Assembly (NCBI GenBank): GCA_002423185.1
Contig: DIUX01000004.1
Span: 1 to 64,000 of the forward strand
Reading direction: 5' to 3'
Length of the DNA stretch: 64,000 nt
Source of the DNA: Micavibrio sp. UBA6147
GTDB lineage: Bacteria; Pseudomonadota; Alphaproteobacteria; Micavibrionales; UBA1664
The notes below the pieces were generated by a model, which ran no database searches, was not told the DNA's origin, and saw nothing but the letters and a program-made list of their open reading frames with translations. Below are positions 26,425-35,670 of this stretch, piece after piece; the first letter of the stretch is position 1, and every line of letters starts with the position of its first letter. The position numbers and the translations under genes are program-made.

Positions 26425-27107
26425 GTGTCCTGTTCGATTACCCCAAGAAGGCAGCCTTTGGCCGCATACTGCCGAAGAACAAGATATACGAGCACGCAGG
26501 CCCAAGCACAGCCATGAAGGAACTCTTTGTGCGCCAGGTGGATCAAATCACTTGGAAATACAAGCTCGCACCAGAGACGATCAACATTCCCGCGACAAAA
26601 GCCGCGCCGGAAATCCAGATTTTCATGATCACCCTCAAGACAGGCGAATTAAAAGAAGACGTCCTGCGCTGTATCGACAAAGCCATTCCATTCCCCATCA
26701 TCTACGAAGTCAGCCATGCCGGTAAATACCGCGCCATAGCCGCCTATAAACGCCCCAGCGAAGCCGATAGCGCAAAATGGGTTGTCAGTAGTTATTTTCA
26801 AACCGGCTGGTTGCCTGAAGACACGGCCCGCAAAGCCCTGCCCATCACCCTTGACCTGGGGGCGCTGTACGAAGAATTGCTTGCCCCGCTTATCCCATAC
26901 CCGCCCAAGGCCGGAGAGAGCCTCCAGCAACGAGTTGAACGGGCAGAAACCATCCTCAGCCAGCAGCAGGAGCTGGCCAAAACCGAGGCCCGCCTAGAAA
27001 AAGAGAAACAATTTAACCGCAAGGTTGAAATCAACGCAAAAATCCGTGCTATTAAGCAAAAAATTGAAGAGATGATCACGACGAAAGAAAATAATGTCAC
27101 ATTATAA
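26421..27107 (+). CDS. DUF4391 protein
   Basis: 228 residues, clearly DUF4391: LFDYPKKAAFGRILPKNKIY, KELFVRQVDQITWKYKLAPE, then IPFPIIYEVSHAGKYRAIAA and YKRPSEADSAKWVVSSYFQT. The C-terminal 55 residues form a coiled coil (VERAETILSQQQELAKTEAR, KQFNRKVEINAKIRAIKQKI) that could join it to the helicase. The biochemical role is unknown; the family occurs with helicases and methyltransferases in defence loci. It starts inside the helicase stop (ATGA). Confidence 0.88.
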   Translation: MSVLFDYPKKAAFGRILPKNKIYEHAGPSTAMKELFVRQVDQITWKYKLAPETINIPATKAAPEIQIFMITLKTGELKEDVLRCIDKAIPFPIIYEVSHAGKYRAIAAYKRPSEADSAKWVVSSYFQTGWLPEDTARKALPITLDLGALYEELLAPLIPYPPKAGESLQQRVERAETILSQQQELAKTEARLEKEKQFNRKVEINAKIRAIKQKIEEMITTKENNVTL

Positions 27108-27954
27108 CATCATAATTGGTTTCTTTGACGGCAGCGGAACTTCGATTGTATCGGGAAGCCGTTTCTATCTGCCACAAGATGCTTTTCCGGAATATCAGGG
27201 TCAGACTCCAACCAGAGGTGCGCTGAAATCCTTTTGTACGAGCATACCAACGTTGTTTACGGATGAAATCAGTCGCGACAATGTTCCGATGGCTCGTATT
27301 GGTTGGATAACGAATATTGCCCAGCACGGTCGAGATTACCAACTGACCTATCGGCTGCCATCTGGGATCGTAGGTTTGCCAGCCGACCAAATGGCCATGG
27401 CCCTAGGATTGACTAGCTTATCCTCAAGAGGCATTGGAGATATGCAGCATAGTCATTGGACAATTAAGGAAGGAGATATTCTTCAGACTTTGTGTCAGGC
27501 CGGATTGCTTGAGAATACCCAGCCATCCGTTTTTACCACACCAAGAGAGCCTATCCAGAGCAATCTTGTATCCGTGATGATGCCATTTAACGGTGCGTTT
27601 ACGCCAGTCTATGGAGCTATAAGTGCGGCTTGTGCAAACTTGAATTTGGAATGTCGTAGAGCCGATAATATCTGGGAGCACAGCACCGTCATCCAAGACA
27701 TATACTCGCTGATATATCGCTCAAAGATTGTGGTCTGTGATTTCAGTGGCAAGAACCCCAATGTTTTTTACGAGGCTGGAATTGCACATTCGCTGGGACG
27801 CGAAGTGATTCCAATTGTTCAACATCCCGACGATATACCATTCGACCTACAGCCTCATCGCTACATTAGATACTTGAATAATGCAGAAGGCCTTCAAAGT
27901 CTTGTCACAGAAGTTACACCGAGGCTCCAAACACTTATGAGCAGGAGAGCATAA
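27094..27954 (+). CDS. TIR / deoxyribosyltransferase-like protein in R-M operon
   Basis: 286 residues. The C-terminal 130 residues have the nucleotide-binding fold related to nucleoside 2-deoxyribosyltransferases and TIR domains: SVMMPFNGAFTPVYGAISAA, RRADNIWEHSTVIQDIYSLI, VVCDFSGKNPNVFYEAGIAH, LGREVIPIVQHPDDIPFDL. Glu228 in NPNVFYE is the position of the catalytic Glu in both groups. The N-terminal 155 residues are a separate domain I do not recognise (sensor?). The gene overlaps DUF4391 by 14 bases and mod by one, and is A+T-richer than both neighbours. A nucleotide- or NAD-cleaving effector is plausible but inferred. Confidence 0.75.
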   Translation: MSHYNIIIGFFDGSGTSIVSGSRFYLPQDAFPEYQGQTPTRGALKSFCTSIPTLFTDEISRDNVPMARIGWITNIAQHGRDYQLTYRLPSGIVGLPADQMAMALGLTSLSSRGIGDMQHSHWTIKEGDILQTLCQAGLLENTQPSVFTTPREPIQSNLVSVMMPFNGAFTPVYGAISAACANLNLECRRADNIWEHSTVIQDIYSLIYRSKIVVCDFSGKNPNVFYEAGIAHSLGREVIPIVQHPDDIPFDLQPHRYIRYLNNAEGLQSLVTEVTPRLQTLMSRRA

Positions 27955-29834
27955 TGGAAAAACTGAAAATGCACACGCCGGATATGACGCAGGATAATAT
28001 CGCCCGTATCCGCGACTTGTTCCCCTCATGCGTGATGGAAACCAAAGACGCGCAAGGTAATATCAAGCTGGCCGTGGACTTCGACCAGCTCCGCCAGGAA
28101 CTCAGCAACCAAATCATTGATGGCCCGCAAGAACGCTATCACCTGAATTGGCCGGGCAAACGTGAAGCCTTGCTGACCGCCAACGCGCCAATTGCAAAAA
28201 CGCTTCGTCCAGCCCGTGATGAAAGCGTGGATTTTGATACGACCAAAAACCTGTTTATCGAAGGTGACAACCTAGAGGCATTAAAACTGCTACAGGAAAC
28301 GTATCTTGGTAAAATCAAAATGATTTATATCGATCCCCCCTACAACACTGGGAATGACTTTATTTATGAAGATGATTTTGCCGAGGATACGACAGAGTTT
28401 TTACGTCGCTCCAATCAAAAAGATGAAGCTGGAAATAGACTGATTACCAATACTGATGCGAATGGTCGTTTTCATTCGGATTGGCTTAGCATGTTCTATA
28501 CTAGAGTTAAACTGGCAAGATCGTTCTTAAAAGATGATGGGTTTCTTTTTGTTTCTGTCGACGATGTTGAAGTTGCAAATGCTCGAAAAGTTTGTGATGA
28601 GATTTTTGGGGAAGGCAACTTTCTGGAGTGTCTGATTTGGAAAAAGAAATATGGCGGCGGGGCAAAAACAAAATATTACGTAGGGCTACATGAATATATA
28701 TTGTGCTACTGCAAGGAAAAATCCTGTATTGAAAACATTGAAATTCCTTACGGAGAAGAGAATAGAAAATATTATAAATATACTGATGAAAAAGTTAATG
28801 TTAGGGGGCCATATAGATTGCAGCCCCTCAACACCAACAGTAACGATTTAAGGGAAAATCTTATTTTTGCTATTGAGATTGATGGCGAGGAAATATGGCC
28901 GGAAAGTCAATGGCAGTGGTCTAGAGAGAGAGTAAAAAAAGCTCTAGACGATAAAGAGATTGTGGTCAGTGCAACGAATGAAAAAAAGTCAGTAAACTTT
29001 AAGCAGTATTTGCGTGATGAGGATGGGGAAGAGAGAAAAGCAAAGCCTTTTTCTATAATAGAAGATATTTATACGCAGCATGGAACTAAGGAGATTAAAG
29101 ATCTTTTTGGGAATGGAAAAACATTTAGTTTTCCTAAGCCATCGTCTTTGTTGCTGGAGATTCAAAAAATCTTCGTAGAAAATGACTACATTGTAATGGA
29201 TTTTTTTGCTGGATCTTCATCTACGGCAGATGCGGTTATGCAGTTAAACGCAAAAGACGCGGGTAATCGTAAATTCATCATGGTTCAAATTCCCGAGGCT
29301 TGCGATCAAAAATCTGAGGCATATAAGACAGGCTTTAAGAATATTTCTGATTTAAGCAAAGAGCGCATTCGTCGTGCTGGAAAGAAAATTCTCGAGGGCG
29401 TGTGTCATGAGGGGTGGAGTAAAGACATTGGCTTTCGTGTTCTAAAAATTGACACCTCTAATATGGCCGATATTTATTATGTGCCAGATGCAGTAAAGCA
29501 AAGCGATCTACTTAAATCTGTAGAAAATATCAAACAAGGCCGTAACGATCCTGAGGATCTTTTATTCCAAGTTCTGCTCGACTGGGGCGTTGACCTGGCG
29601 CTTCCAATCCGTAAGGAGAAAATTCAAGGCAAGAATGTCTTCTTCGTTGATGAAAACGCACTTGTTGCTTGCTTTGACACTGGCGTGAATGAGGATCTTG
29701 TAAAAGAGCTGGCAGGTCGTAAGCCCTTGCGCGTTGTTTTCCGTGATAATGGCTTTGAATCCGATGCTGTTAAAATCAATGTCGATCAAATCTTTAAGCA
29801 GCTGTCTCCGGGCACCGAAGTGAAATCCATTTAA
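27954..29834 (+). CDS. mod: Type III DNA methyltransferase (Mod), beta-class
   Basis: 626-residue N6-adenine (or N4-cytosine) methyltransferase that marks host DNA and gives specificity to the complex. DPPYNTGNDFIYEDDF (about residue 127) precedes the target-recognition region, and the AdoMet-binding MDFFAGSSSTADAVMQLN follows at about 415, the beta-class order. The central segment, DNA 28,350-29,500, is strikingly A+T-rich against its ends, which suggests the recognition domain was exchanged by recombination. It starts within the stop of the TIR-like gene (TAATG) and is followed 21 bases later by res. Confidence 0.93.
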   Translation: MEKLKMHTPDMTQDNIARIRDLFPSCVMETKDAQGNIKLAVDFDQLRQELSNQIIDGPQERYHLNWPGKREALLTANAPIAKTLRPARDESVDFDTTKNLFIEGDNLEALKLLQETYLGKIKMIYIDPPYNTGNDFIYEDDFAEDTTEFLRRSNQKDEAGNRLITNTDANGRFHSDWLSMFYTRVKLARSFLKDDGFLFVSVDDVEVANARKVCDEIFGEGNFLECLIWKKKYGGGAKTKYYVGLHEYILCYCKEKSCIENIEIPYGEENRKYYKYTDEKVNVRGPYRLQPLNTNSNDLRENLIFAIEIDGEEIWPESQWQWSRERVKKALDDKEIVVSATNEKKSVNFKQYLRDEDGEERKAKPFSIIEDIYTQHGTKEIKDLFGNGKTFSFPKPSSLLLEIQKIFVENDYIVMDFFAGSSSTADAVMQLNAKDAGNRKFIMVQIPEACDQKSEAYKTGFKNISDLSKERIRRAGKKILEGVCHEGWSKDIGFRVLKIDTSNMADIYYVPDAVKQSDLLKSVENIKQGRNDPEDLLFQVLLDWGVDLALPIRKEKIQGKNVFFVDENALVACFDTGVNEDLVKELAGRKPLRVVFRDNGFESDAVKINVDQIFKQLSPGTEVKSI

Positions 29835-29855
29835 GGAGCTAAGGGGAATATCGGT

Positions 29856-32800
29856 ATGAAGTTAAAATTTAAAGTCCAGCCCTATCAAACCAACGCCGTT
29901 GAATCGGTGGTGGATTGCTTTGCGGGTCAGCCGCTGATTACCGGGGCGAGCTATCGCATTGATCCTGGGGTACAGCAGCAGGTATCGGCCTTTGAAACGG
30001 GCTTTAGAAACGCTGATCTTCAGCTTACCGATACGATGCTGATCCAGAATATCCATGACGTGCAGAAGCGCCAGAATTTGCCGCTCTCTGAGCGTTTGGT
30101 TGCCAGCGCCGGATGCAAGGTCAATCTGGACGTGGAGATGGAGACCGGCACGGGCAAGACCTATTGCTATATCAAGACCATTTTTGAGATGAACAAGCGT
30201 TATGGCTGGAACAAATTCATCATCATGGTGCCCAGCATTGCGATCCGTGAAGGAATTCATAAATCGCTTGAGATAACCGCCGATCACTTCACCGAAAGCT
30301 ACGGCAAGAAAGTCCGTTTCTTTATTTATAATTCCAAGCAGCTTCACCACCTGGAGAGCTTTTCTTCGGATGCGGGCATAAACGTCATGATCATTAACAT
30401 TCAGGCCTTTAATGCCTCCGGTAAAGACAACCGCCGCATTTATGAAGAGCTGGATGACTTCCAATCGCGCAAGCCCATCGACGTTATTAGTAGCAACCGG
30501 CCTATCCTGATCCTGGACGAACCTCAGAAGATGGAAGGTAAGGCCACGATGGAAGCCTTGCCGAAATTCAAGCCGCTGATGATCCTGCGTTACTCAGCCA
30601 CGCATAGAACAACCCACAACAAGATACACCGCCTAGATGCTCTGGATGCTTATAACCAAAAATTGGTGAAGAAAATTGCCGTGCGCGGCATTACTGTGAA
30701 GGGATTATCGGGCAGCAAAGCCTTTTTGTATCTGGAATCCATTCAAATATCGAAGAACGCGCCACCGACAGCCAAGGTGGAGATGGAAATTAAGCAGGCT
30801 AATGGTATTAAACGTATATCCAAGCGCCTGAATAAGGGCGACAACCTGTATGATCTTTCCAATGGCTTGGATCAATACAAAGGCTTTGTCGTCTCCCAGA
30901 TCGACTATAACCAGGACACAGTTGAATTTACGAATGGCGTGACGCTGGCGGCTGGCGAAGCTAGTGAAGATGTGACCGAGGATGCCATTCGCCGCATTCA
31001 AATCCGTGAAACGATTAAAGCGCATCTGGAGAAAGAAGCGCAGCTCTTCGCCCAGGGCATTAAAGTGCTATCGCTTTTCTTCATCGATGAAGTCGTGAAA
31101 TACCGCGATTACAGCCAAGAAGATGAGATGGGCGAATATGCCCGTATTTTTGAAGAAGAATACGAACAGATGAAGGCTGAATATCTGGGCACGCTAAATC
31201 TCGATAACAGCGATGCATATCGAAAGCATTTGGAAGCCATCGAAACCAGCAGAACGCACGAAGGCTATTTCTCGATTGATAAGAAGAGCAAGCGCCTTAC
31301 TGACCCAGACGTAGCAGCACGGGGCGAGAATGCGGGGCTGTCCGACGATGTGGATGCTTACGACCTGATCCTGAAAAACAAGGAACGCCTGCTGTCATTC
31401 CAGGAACCGGTGCGCTTTATCTTCTCACACTCTGCCCTGCGTGAAGGCTGGGATAACCCGAACGTCTTTGTCATGTGTATGCTGAAGCACAGCGATAATA
31501 CCATCTCTCGCCGCCAGGAGGTTGGCCGTGGCCTGCGCCTCTGCGTCAACCAGAACGGCGACCGCATGGATAATCCGATTATCGTGCACGACATTAACAT
31601 TCTGACTGTTGTGGCCAGCGAGAGCTATAAGGACTTTGTGGGTAATCTACAGAAGGAAATCAGTGATTCCTTGTCCGCCCGCCCCCGTAAAGCCGATGAA
31701 GCCTATTTCACCGGCAAAGTGATTCAGACCGAGGCCGGCACGCTGGAAATCACAGCTTCTATGGCCAAGCAGATTTACAAATACCTGCTTAAAAACGATT
31801 ATACAGACGATTCGGATCAAGTTTCCGAGGCGTACCACCAAGCGAAGGCCGAGGACACGCTGGAGCCTCTCCCAGACGATTTAGCGCCCCATGCCGAGCA
31901 GATATACCGGCTGATCGATAGCGTGTTCAGCGAGGCTCAGCTGCCCCAACCAGGCGATGACCGTAAGCCAAAGCCAAACCCGCTCAATGACAATTTCGAT
32001 AAGAAGGAATTCCAGGAGCTATGGAAGCGCATTAACCGCCGTGCTGTGTACCGTGTGGAGTTTGATTCCACCGAGCTGGTCGGCAAGTGCATCAAGACCC
32101 TGAATAAGGAGCTTCGGGTTACGCCGCTTCAATACACGATCCAGGCGGGCATCCAGGGCGACCAGATCACCGACACGCAGCTTGAGCAAGGCGAAGGCTT
32201 CCGCCTTCAGGCAACGACCATAGAGGCCCATAACGCCTCGATCCACTCGGCAGTCAAATATGACCTGCTGGGCAAGATTGCGGAGAATGTTCACCTGACC
32301 CGTAAGACGCTGGCCGAGATACTCACCGGCCTGGAAAAGGCCATTTTCGATCAATTCAAGCAGAACCCAGAGCATTTCATTGCCGAAGCTTCCCGCCTGA
32401 TTAACGAGCAGAAGGCGACGGTTATCATCGAGCGCCTGACCTATGACCAGGTGGCGGGCGAATATGATGCCAGCATCTTCACCGCAGGCCAGAATCGGCA
32501 GGACTTTACCAAGGCCAGTGAAAAACTCAAAAAGCACATTTACGATTACGTCATCACCGATTCCAAGGTGGAGCGTCAATTCGTACAAGAGCTAGACACG
32601 AGCACCGAAGTCGTCGTTTACGCAAAACTCCCTCGCGGCTTCCTGATTCCCACGCCCGTCGGCGATTATAACCCTGACTGGGCCATATCGTTCACCGAAG
32701 GCGCTGTGAAGCACATTTACTTTGTCGCTGAGACCAAGGGCAGCATGTCCTCGATGGAATTACGCGAGATTGAGAAAACCAAGATCGAGTGCGCCCGGAA

Positions 32801-32909
32801 GTTTTTTGAGAAGATCAACTTGAAGATTGAAAAAGATAAGGTTAAATACGATGTGGTCGACAGCTTCAGCCGTTTGATGGATGTGGTTGGATTTAAGGCG
32901 GCGGCGTAG
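29856..32909 (+). CDS. res: Type III restriction endonuclease (Res)
   Basis: 1017-residue SF2 ATPase-nuclease, partner of Mod. Walker A ETGTGKTYCYIK (about 96), LILDEPQKMEG (about 219), SATHRTTHNK, motif VI-like NTISRRQEVGRGLRLCV (about 550), and at the C-terminus a PD-(D/E)XK nuclease core: YNPDWAISF (about 938) and YFVAETKGSM (about 957). Full length compared with EcoP15I-type Res (~970). TAAGGAGCTAAGGGG in front of ATG 29,856 gives good ribosome sites. Base composition is like the helicase gene and unlike the next gene. Confidence 0.93.
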   Translation: MKLKFKVQPYQTNAVESVVDCFAGQPLITGASYRIDPGVQQQVSAFETGFRNADLQLTDTMLIQNIHDVQKRQNLPLSERLVASAGCKVNLDVEMETGTGKTYCYIKTIFEMNKRYGWNKFIIMVPSIAIREGIHKSLEITADHFTESYGKKVRFFIYNSKQLHHLESFSSDAGINVMIINIQAFNASGKDNRRIYEELDDFQSRKPIDVISSNRPILILDEPQKMEGKATMEALPKFKPLMILRYSATHRTTHNKIHRLDALDAYNQKLVKKIAVRGITVKGLSGSKAFLYLESIQISKNAPPTAKVEMEIKQANGIKRISKRLNKGDNLYDLSNGLDQYKGFVVSQIDYNQDTVEFTNGVTLAAGEASEDVTEDAIRRIQIRETIKAHLEKEAQLFAQGIKVLSLFFIDEVVKYRDYSQEDEMGEYARIFEEEYEQMKAEYLGTLNLDNSDAYRKHLEAIETSRTHEGYFSIDKKSKRLTDPDVAARGENAGLSDDVDAYDLILKNKERLLSFQEPVRFIFSHSALREGWDNPNVFVMCMLKHSDNTISRRQEVGRGLRLCVNQNGDRMDNPIIVHDINILTVVASESYKDFVGNLQKEISDSLSARPRKADEAYFTGKVIQTEAGTLEITASMAKQIYKYLLKNDYTDDSDQVSEAYHQAKAEDTLEPLPDDLAPHAEQIYRLIDSVFSEAQLPQPGDDRKPKPNPLNDNFDKKEFQELWKRINRRAVYRVEFDSTELVGKCIKTLNKELRVTPLQYTIQAGIQGDQITDTQLEQGEGFRLQATTIEAHNASIHSAVKYDLLGKIAENVHLTRKTLAEILTGLEKAIFDQFKQNPEHFIAEASRLINEQKATVIIERLTYDQVAGEYDASIFTAGQNRQDFTKASEKLKKHIYDYVITDSKVERQFVQELDTSTEVVVYAKLPRGFLIPTPVGDYNPDWAISFTEGAVKHIYFVAETKGSMSSMELREIEKTKIECARKFFEKINLKIEKDKVKYDVVDSFSRLMDVVGFKAAA

Positions 32910-32919
32910 AGGAATGAAT

Positions 32920-35073
32920 ATGAGCACAACAACGGCAAAAATTACTCTACAAGGACTTATGGACGACTTAATTCCTAAGTCAAAATATCCGCTTGCGCAC
33001 ATTTATGAAGCAATAACAAACTCTCTAGAATCAATATCTCAAAGGGCAATGAATGAGACTGATTTTAGTGCTGGCGTTATCGAAGTGAAACTATATTTCA
33101 CTGGCCTTATAAAAGAGATCAATGAACTTGATAAGATAGAGATTTTTGATAATGGCGCTGGTTTCAATGATGAAAATTATGGTCGATTTGAAACGCTGTT
33201 AGATAAAAGCAAGGGTTATAACAACAGGGGATCTGGCCGAATCCAGTATCTGCATCGTGCAGACAAGGTGGAAGTTAACAGCTTCTATCGTAAAGATAAC
33301 GATATTTATCATCGGCACTTTATTTGTGACGGAATAAATTTTATAAGCAACCATACAAATGAAAGAGTCACTGAGCGTGCGGATGTCAGCACAATAATTA
33401 CTATTACGGGTTTTTCTCATACTGGAGAGGAAAAAGATTTTTTTGATCATCTAGAAATTGGTAAACTTAAGAATGAGATTAAGAATAAGTTTTTATTGAG
33501 ATTGTATCTCGACAAAAAGAAAAAGGCTGCTGTTCCGAAAATTATCATAACCTTTCTTAAGCAAGATAAGGTTGTATTTAAGGAATCCATCGCGCCTGAA
33601 GACATTCCAGATCCTCTTCAGTCTGGGACTTTTACGGTTCCCTACGTTAAAGTTTTAGATCCAAAATCAGATGAAATTGAATGGAGTACGGTTTCTAATA
33701 AATCTGAAGAATTCCAGTGGGCACACTTCAAACTTCCCCGAAGTGAGCTTGAGCAAAACGGTGTTTTTCTATGCAGTAAGAATGTCCCTGTTGAGGGCAT
33801 TCCACTCAAACAAATTAAGAAAAATGAAAGCTTAGAGGGGTTTCGCTTTTTAACAGCTGTTTATGGTGATGTGCTCGACAAAGAGGCATACGTCAGTCAT
33901 TCGGTTGATAGCTTCAAATTTCCTCATCAAAAAGAGACAGAAATAGAAGCCAAAGGAAATTTATTCTTTGATGCTGGTGAGGAATTTCTGTTTTTTGAAA
34001 ACATAGAAAAGAAAATTGATTCTGTTATAGGTCAGGTTTATGGCGAAGTTTTTGATTTAAAAAAACGTCAAGAGCAGAATGTCGTGGCGATTGCAAAGGC
34101 TCATGGCATACCGTCTGAGATAGCTTTATCTGCCAACTTCAATCTTACTGACAGCGAACAACAGATAACAGACAAGATATATGCGAAGCATGCTCAAGTC
34201 CTATCAAAGGAAAACCAGAAAATTAAGAAGTTATATGAGAGCTTAAATAACTTGAATCCTACCGATGATAACTATCAGGATGATCTTGAAAAGCGAAGTA
34301 GCGAGCTTCTTGGTCTCATTCCGCAGCAGAATAAAGAGGAGCTTGGGAGATATGTAATTCGTCGTGAAATGGTCACCAGGGTACTAAAGCTGATACTTGA
34401 AAATTCACTATCCGTTCAAGAGACACCTAAAAAAGGTAAGGCAAAAGGCAAAAAAAGAAGAGATAAAGAAGGCTTAATTCATGACCTTATCTTTAAGAGG
34501 AAGAACCAGGATACAGCAACGCCTAATGATCTTTGGATTTTAAATGAAGAGTACGTCCATTTTGATGGGTGCTCGGAAATGGCAATAAACCAGATTGAAG
34601 TGCCTAATTTCGGGAAGCTATTAAAGGAAATTCCAAAGGAAACGATTCAAGAGATGAGCCTCAAGCCAGGGAGGAGGCCAGATATATTTTTATACCCTGA
34701 TGAAGGCAAATGCATTCTCATTGAATTAAAAGAACCAGAGACAAACCTTGCGGATCACTTAGGTCAGCTAACTAAGTATGCAAATTTAATTGCAAACTTT
34801 TCAACGCTAAAATTTGAAAGATTTTATTGTTACCTGATTGGTGAAAATCTAAGCCGCATAGATGTGCCAGGTGACTACGAAAAGACGGTTAATGATGACT
34901 GGATTAGAAATATCCCACTTCCCATACGTTCAATTGAGAAGGGCAAGGAAGATCAACGTATCGCTGAGGCACACATAGAAATTATCAAATTATCATCTAT
35001 TCATTCAAGGGCGCACCGACGCAATAAGAGCTTCGCTGACAAGTTAGGAATTAGAATTGAGGAGCTTGAATAG
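32920..35073 (+). CDS. GHKL (MORC/MutL-like) ATPase fused to PD-(D/E)XK nuclease
   Basis: 717 residues. The N-terminal Bergerat fold has all motifs: Glu30...Asn34 in HIYEAITNSLES, IEIFDNGAGF (77-81) and NNRGSGRIQYL (104-107). A middle coiled-coil part includes KIYAKHAQVLSKENQKIKKL and a Lys-rich linker (KKGKAKGKKRRDK). The C-terminus has RRPDIFLYPDEGK (about 584) and CILIELKEPE (about 603), a PD-(D/E)XK-type nuclease core. Prokaryotic MORC-like GHKL ATPases are known partners of restriction systems; their clamp-like dimerisation would suit DNA sensing. ATG 32,920 is preferred to 32,914 because AGAGGA directly abuts the latter. A+T-rich, likely acquired separately. Confidence 0.82.
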   Translation: MSTTTAKITLQGLMDDLIPKSKYPLAHIYEAITNSLESISQRAMNETDFSAGVIEVKLYFTGLIKEINELDKIEIFDNGAGFNDENYGRFETLLDKSKGYNNRGSGRIQYLHRADKVEVNSFYRKDNDIYHRHFICDGINFISNHTNERVTERADVSTIITITGFSHTGEEKDFFDHLEIGKLKNEIKNKFLLRLYLDKKKKAAVPKIIITFLKQDKVVFKESIAPEDIPDPLQSGTFTVPYVKVLDPKSDEIEWSTVSNKSEEFQWAHFKLPRSELEQNGVFLCSKNVPVEGIPLKQIKKNESLEGFRFLTAVYGDVLDKEAYVSHSVDSFKFPHQKETEIEAKGNLFFDAGEEFLFFENIEKKIDSVIGQVYGEVFDLKKRQEQNVVAIAKAHGIPSEIALSANFNLTDSEQQITDKIYAKHAQVLSKENQKIKKLYESLNNLNPTDDNYQDDLEKRSSELLGLIPQQNKEELGRYVIRREMVTRVLKLILENSLSVQETPKKGKAKGKKRRDKEGLIHDLIFKRKNQDTATPNDLWILNEEYVHFDGCSEMAINQIEVPNFGKLLKEIPKETIQEMSLKPGRRPDIFLYPDEGKCILIELKEPETNLADHLGQLTKYANLIANFSTLKFERFYCYLIGENLSRIDVPGDYEKTVNDDWIRNIPLPIRSIEKGKEDQRIAEAHIEIIKLSSIHSRAHRRNKSFADKLGIRIEELE

Positions 35074-35088
35074 CTCTTTAGGTGTTTT

Positions 35089-35121
35089 TGGGCTGCTGGT
35101 TCAAATCCCGCTTCAGCAACC
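35089..35121 (+). other. Degenerate tRNA 3'-end-like sequence
   Basis: A T-arm-like stretch (stem GCTGG/CCCGC with one mismatch around loop TTCAAAT) is followed by seven bases and ACC, 16 bases after the last defence gene. It could be the scar of an older att site, or chance. Confidence 0.3.
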
Positions 35122-35489
35122 GAATTGCAGTCTGAAATTTTGGGGGTATAAAACGAGGTATAAAATCTCGAAAGGCTCTAACGACCTTCAGGTTATCATG
35201 TAAAAAGGGTGGTTTTTGAGGAGTGAGTTGACGGTTTTCAAGGGGTTCCAGGGCTCAGAATCGGTAACTCCCAAAATCACTGTCCCATAGAAATTTTGGG
35301 CCGTTTTCTAGTGATTTTGATCAGGTTTTATAAGGTGTTTTTGATCATTTCTATGGGACACTGGCGGGACACTTCGCTACAAAAAATAGCAAAAAATGAC
35401 AGTATATGGCAACACGTCGTTTTGATTAAGTTGCTGTTTATATTGTTTTAATTGATCGTGGCTTGTTGTGGCTTTTTGCTTGAGTGAGA
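35122..35489. promoter_or_regulatory. Right arm of island with integrase-type repeats
   Basis: No gene. The block at 35,353-35,374 is identical over 22 bases to 13,814-13,835 and contains GGGACACT-GGC-GGGACACT (35,355-35,373) in the same orientation. A one-mismatch inverted octamer lies at 35,279-35,286. The placement mirrors the left arm and supports integrase arm sites. Confidence 0.6.
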
Positions 35490-35536
<47 letters not shown>

Positions 35537-35548
35537 CTTTTCAATAAG

Positions 35549-35575
35549 TTAGCCGCCTCACAAGGCGGCTTTATT
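35549..35575 (+). terminator. Hairpin terminator right of attR
   Basis: AGCCGCCT pairs with AGGCGGCT across a three-base loop and is followed by TTATTTTT. By position it is probably the original terminator of tRNA-fMet, or that of the second element, displaced from the tRNA by the island. Confidence 0.7.
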
Positions 35576-35581
35576 TTTGAT

Positions 35582-35600
35582 GGTGCTACTTTGGTGCTAC
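35582..35600 (+). repeat. GGTGCTAC direct repeat, 11-bp period
   Basis: GGTGCTAC-TTT-GGTGCTAC. It has the same design (two octamers, three-base spacer) as the GGGACACT pairs in the island arms but a different sequence, and lies 46 bases after attR. It may be the arm site of a second, different integrase. Confidence 0.5.
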
Positions 35601-35670
35601 CTTGCATAAATTGTATGCTCTATTGCCTGATTAAACTTTTCCTCATAGCATCTTTGAAAAGGAGATTCTT

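Noticed and set aside
22955..35073. DISARM or BREX system
   Set aside because: A helicase, methyltransferase and PLD-like region are present, but DrmA/DrmB (DUF1998), PglZ and BrxC hallmarks are absent; Mod and Res are plainly type III.
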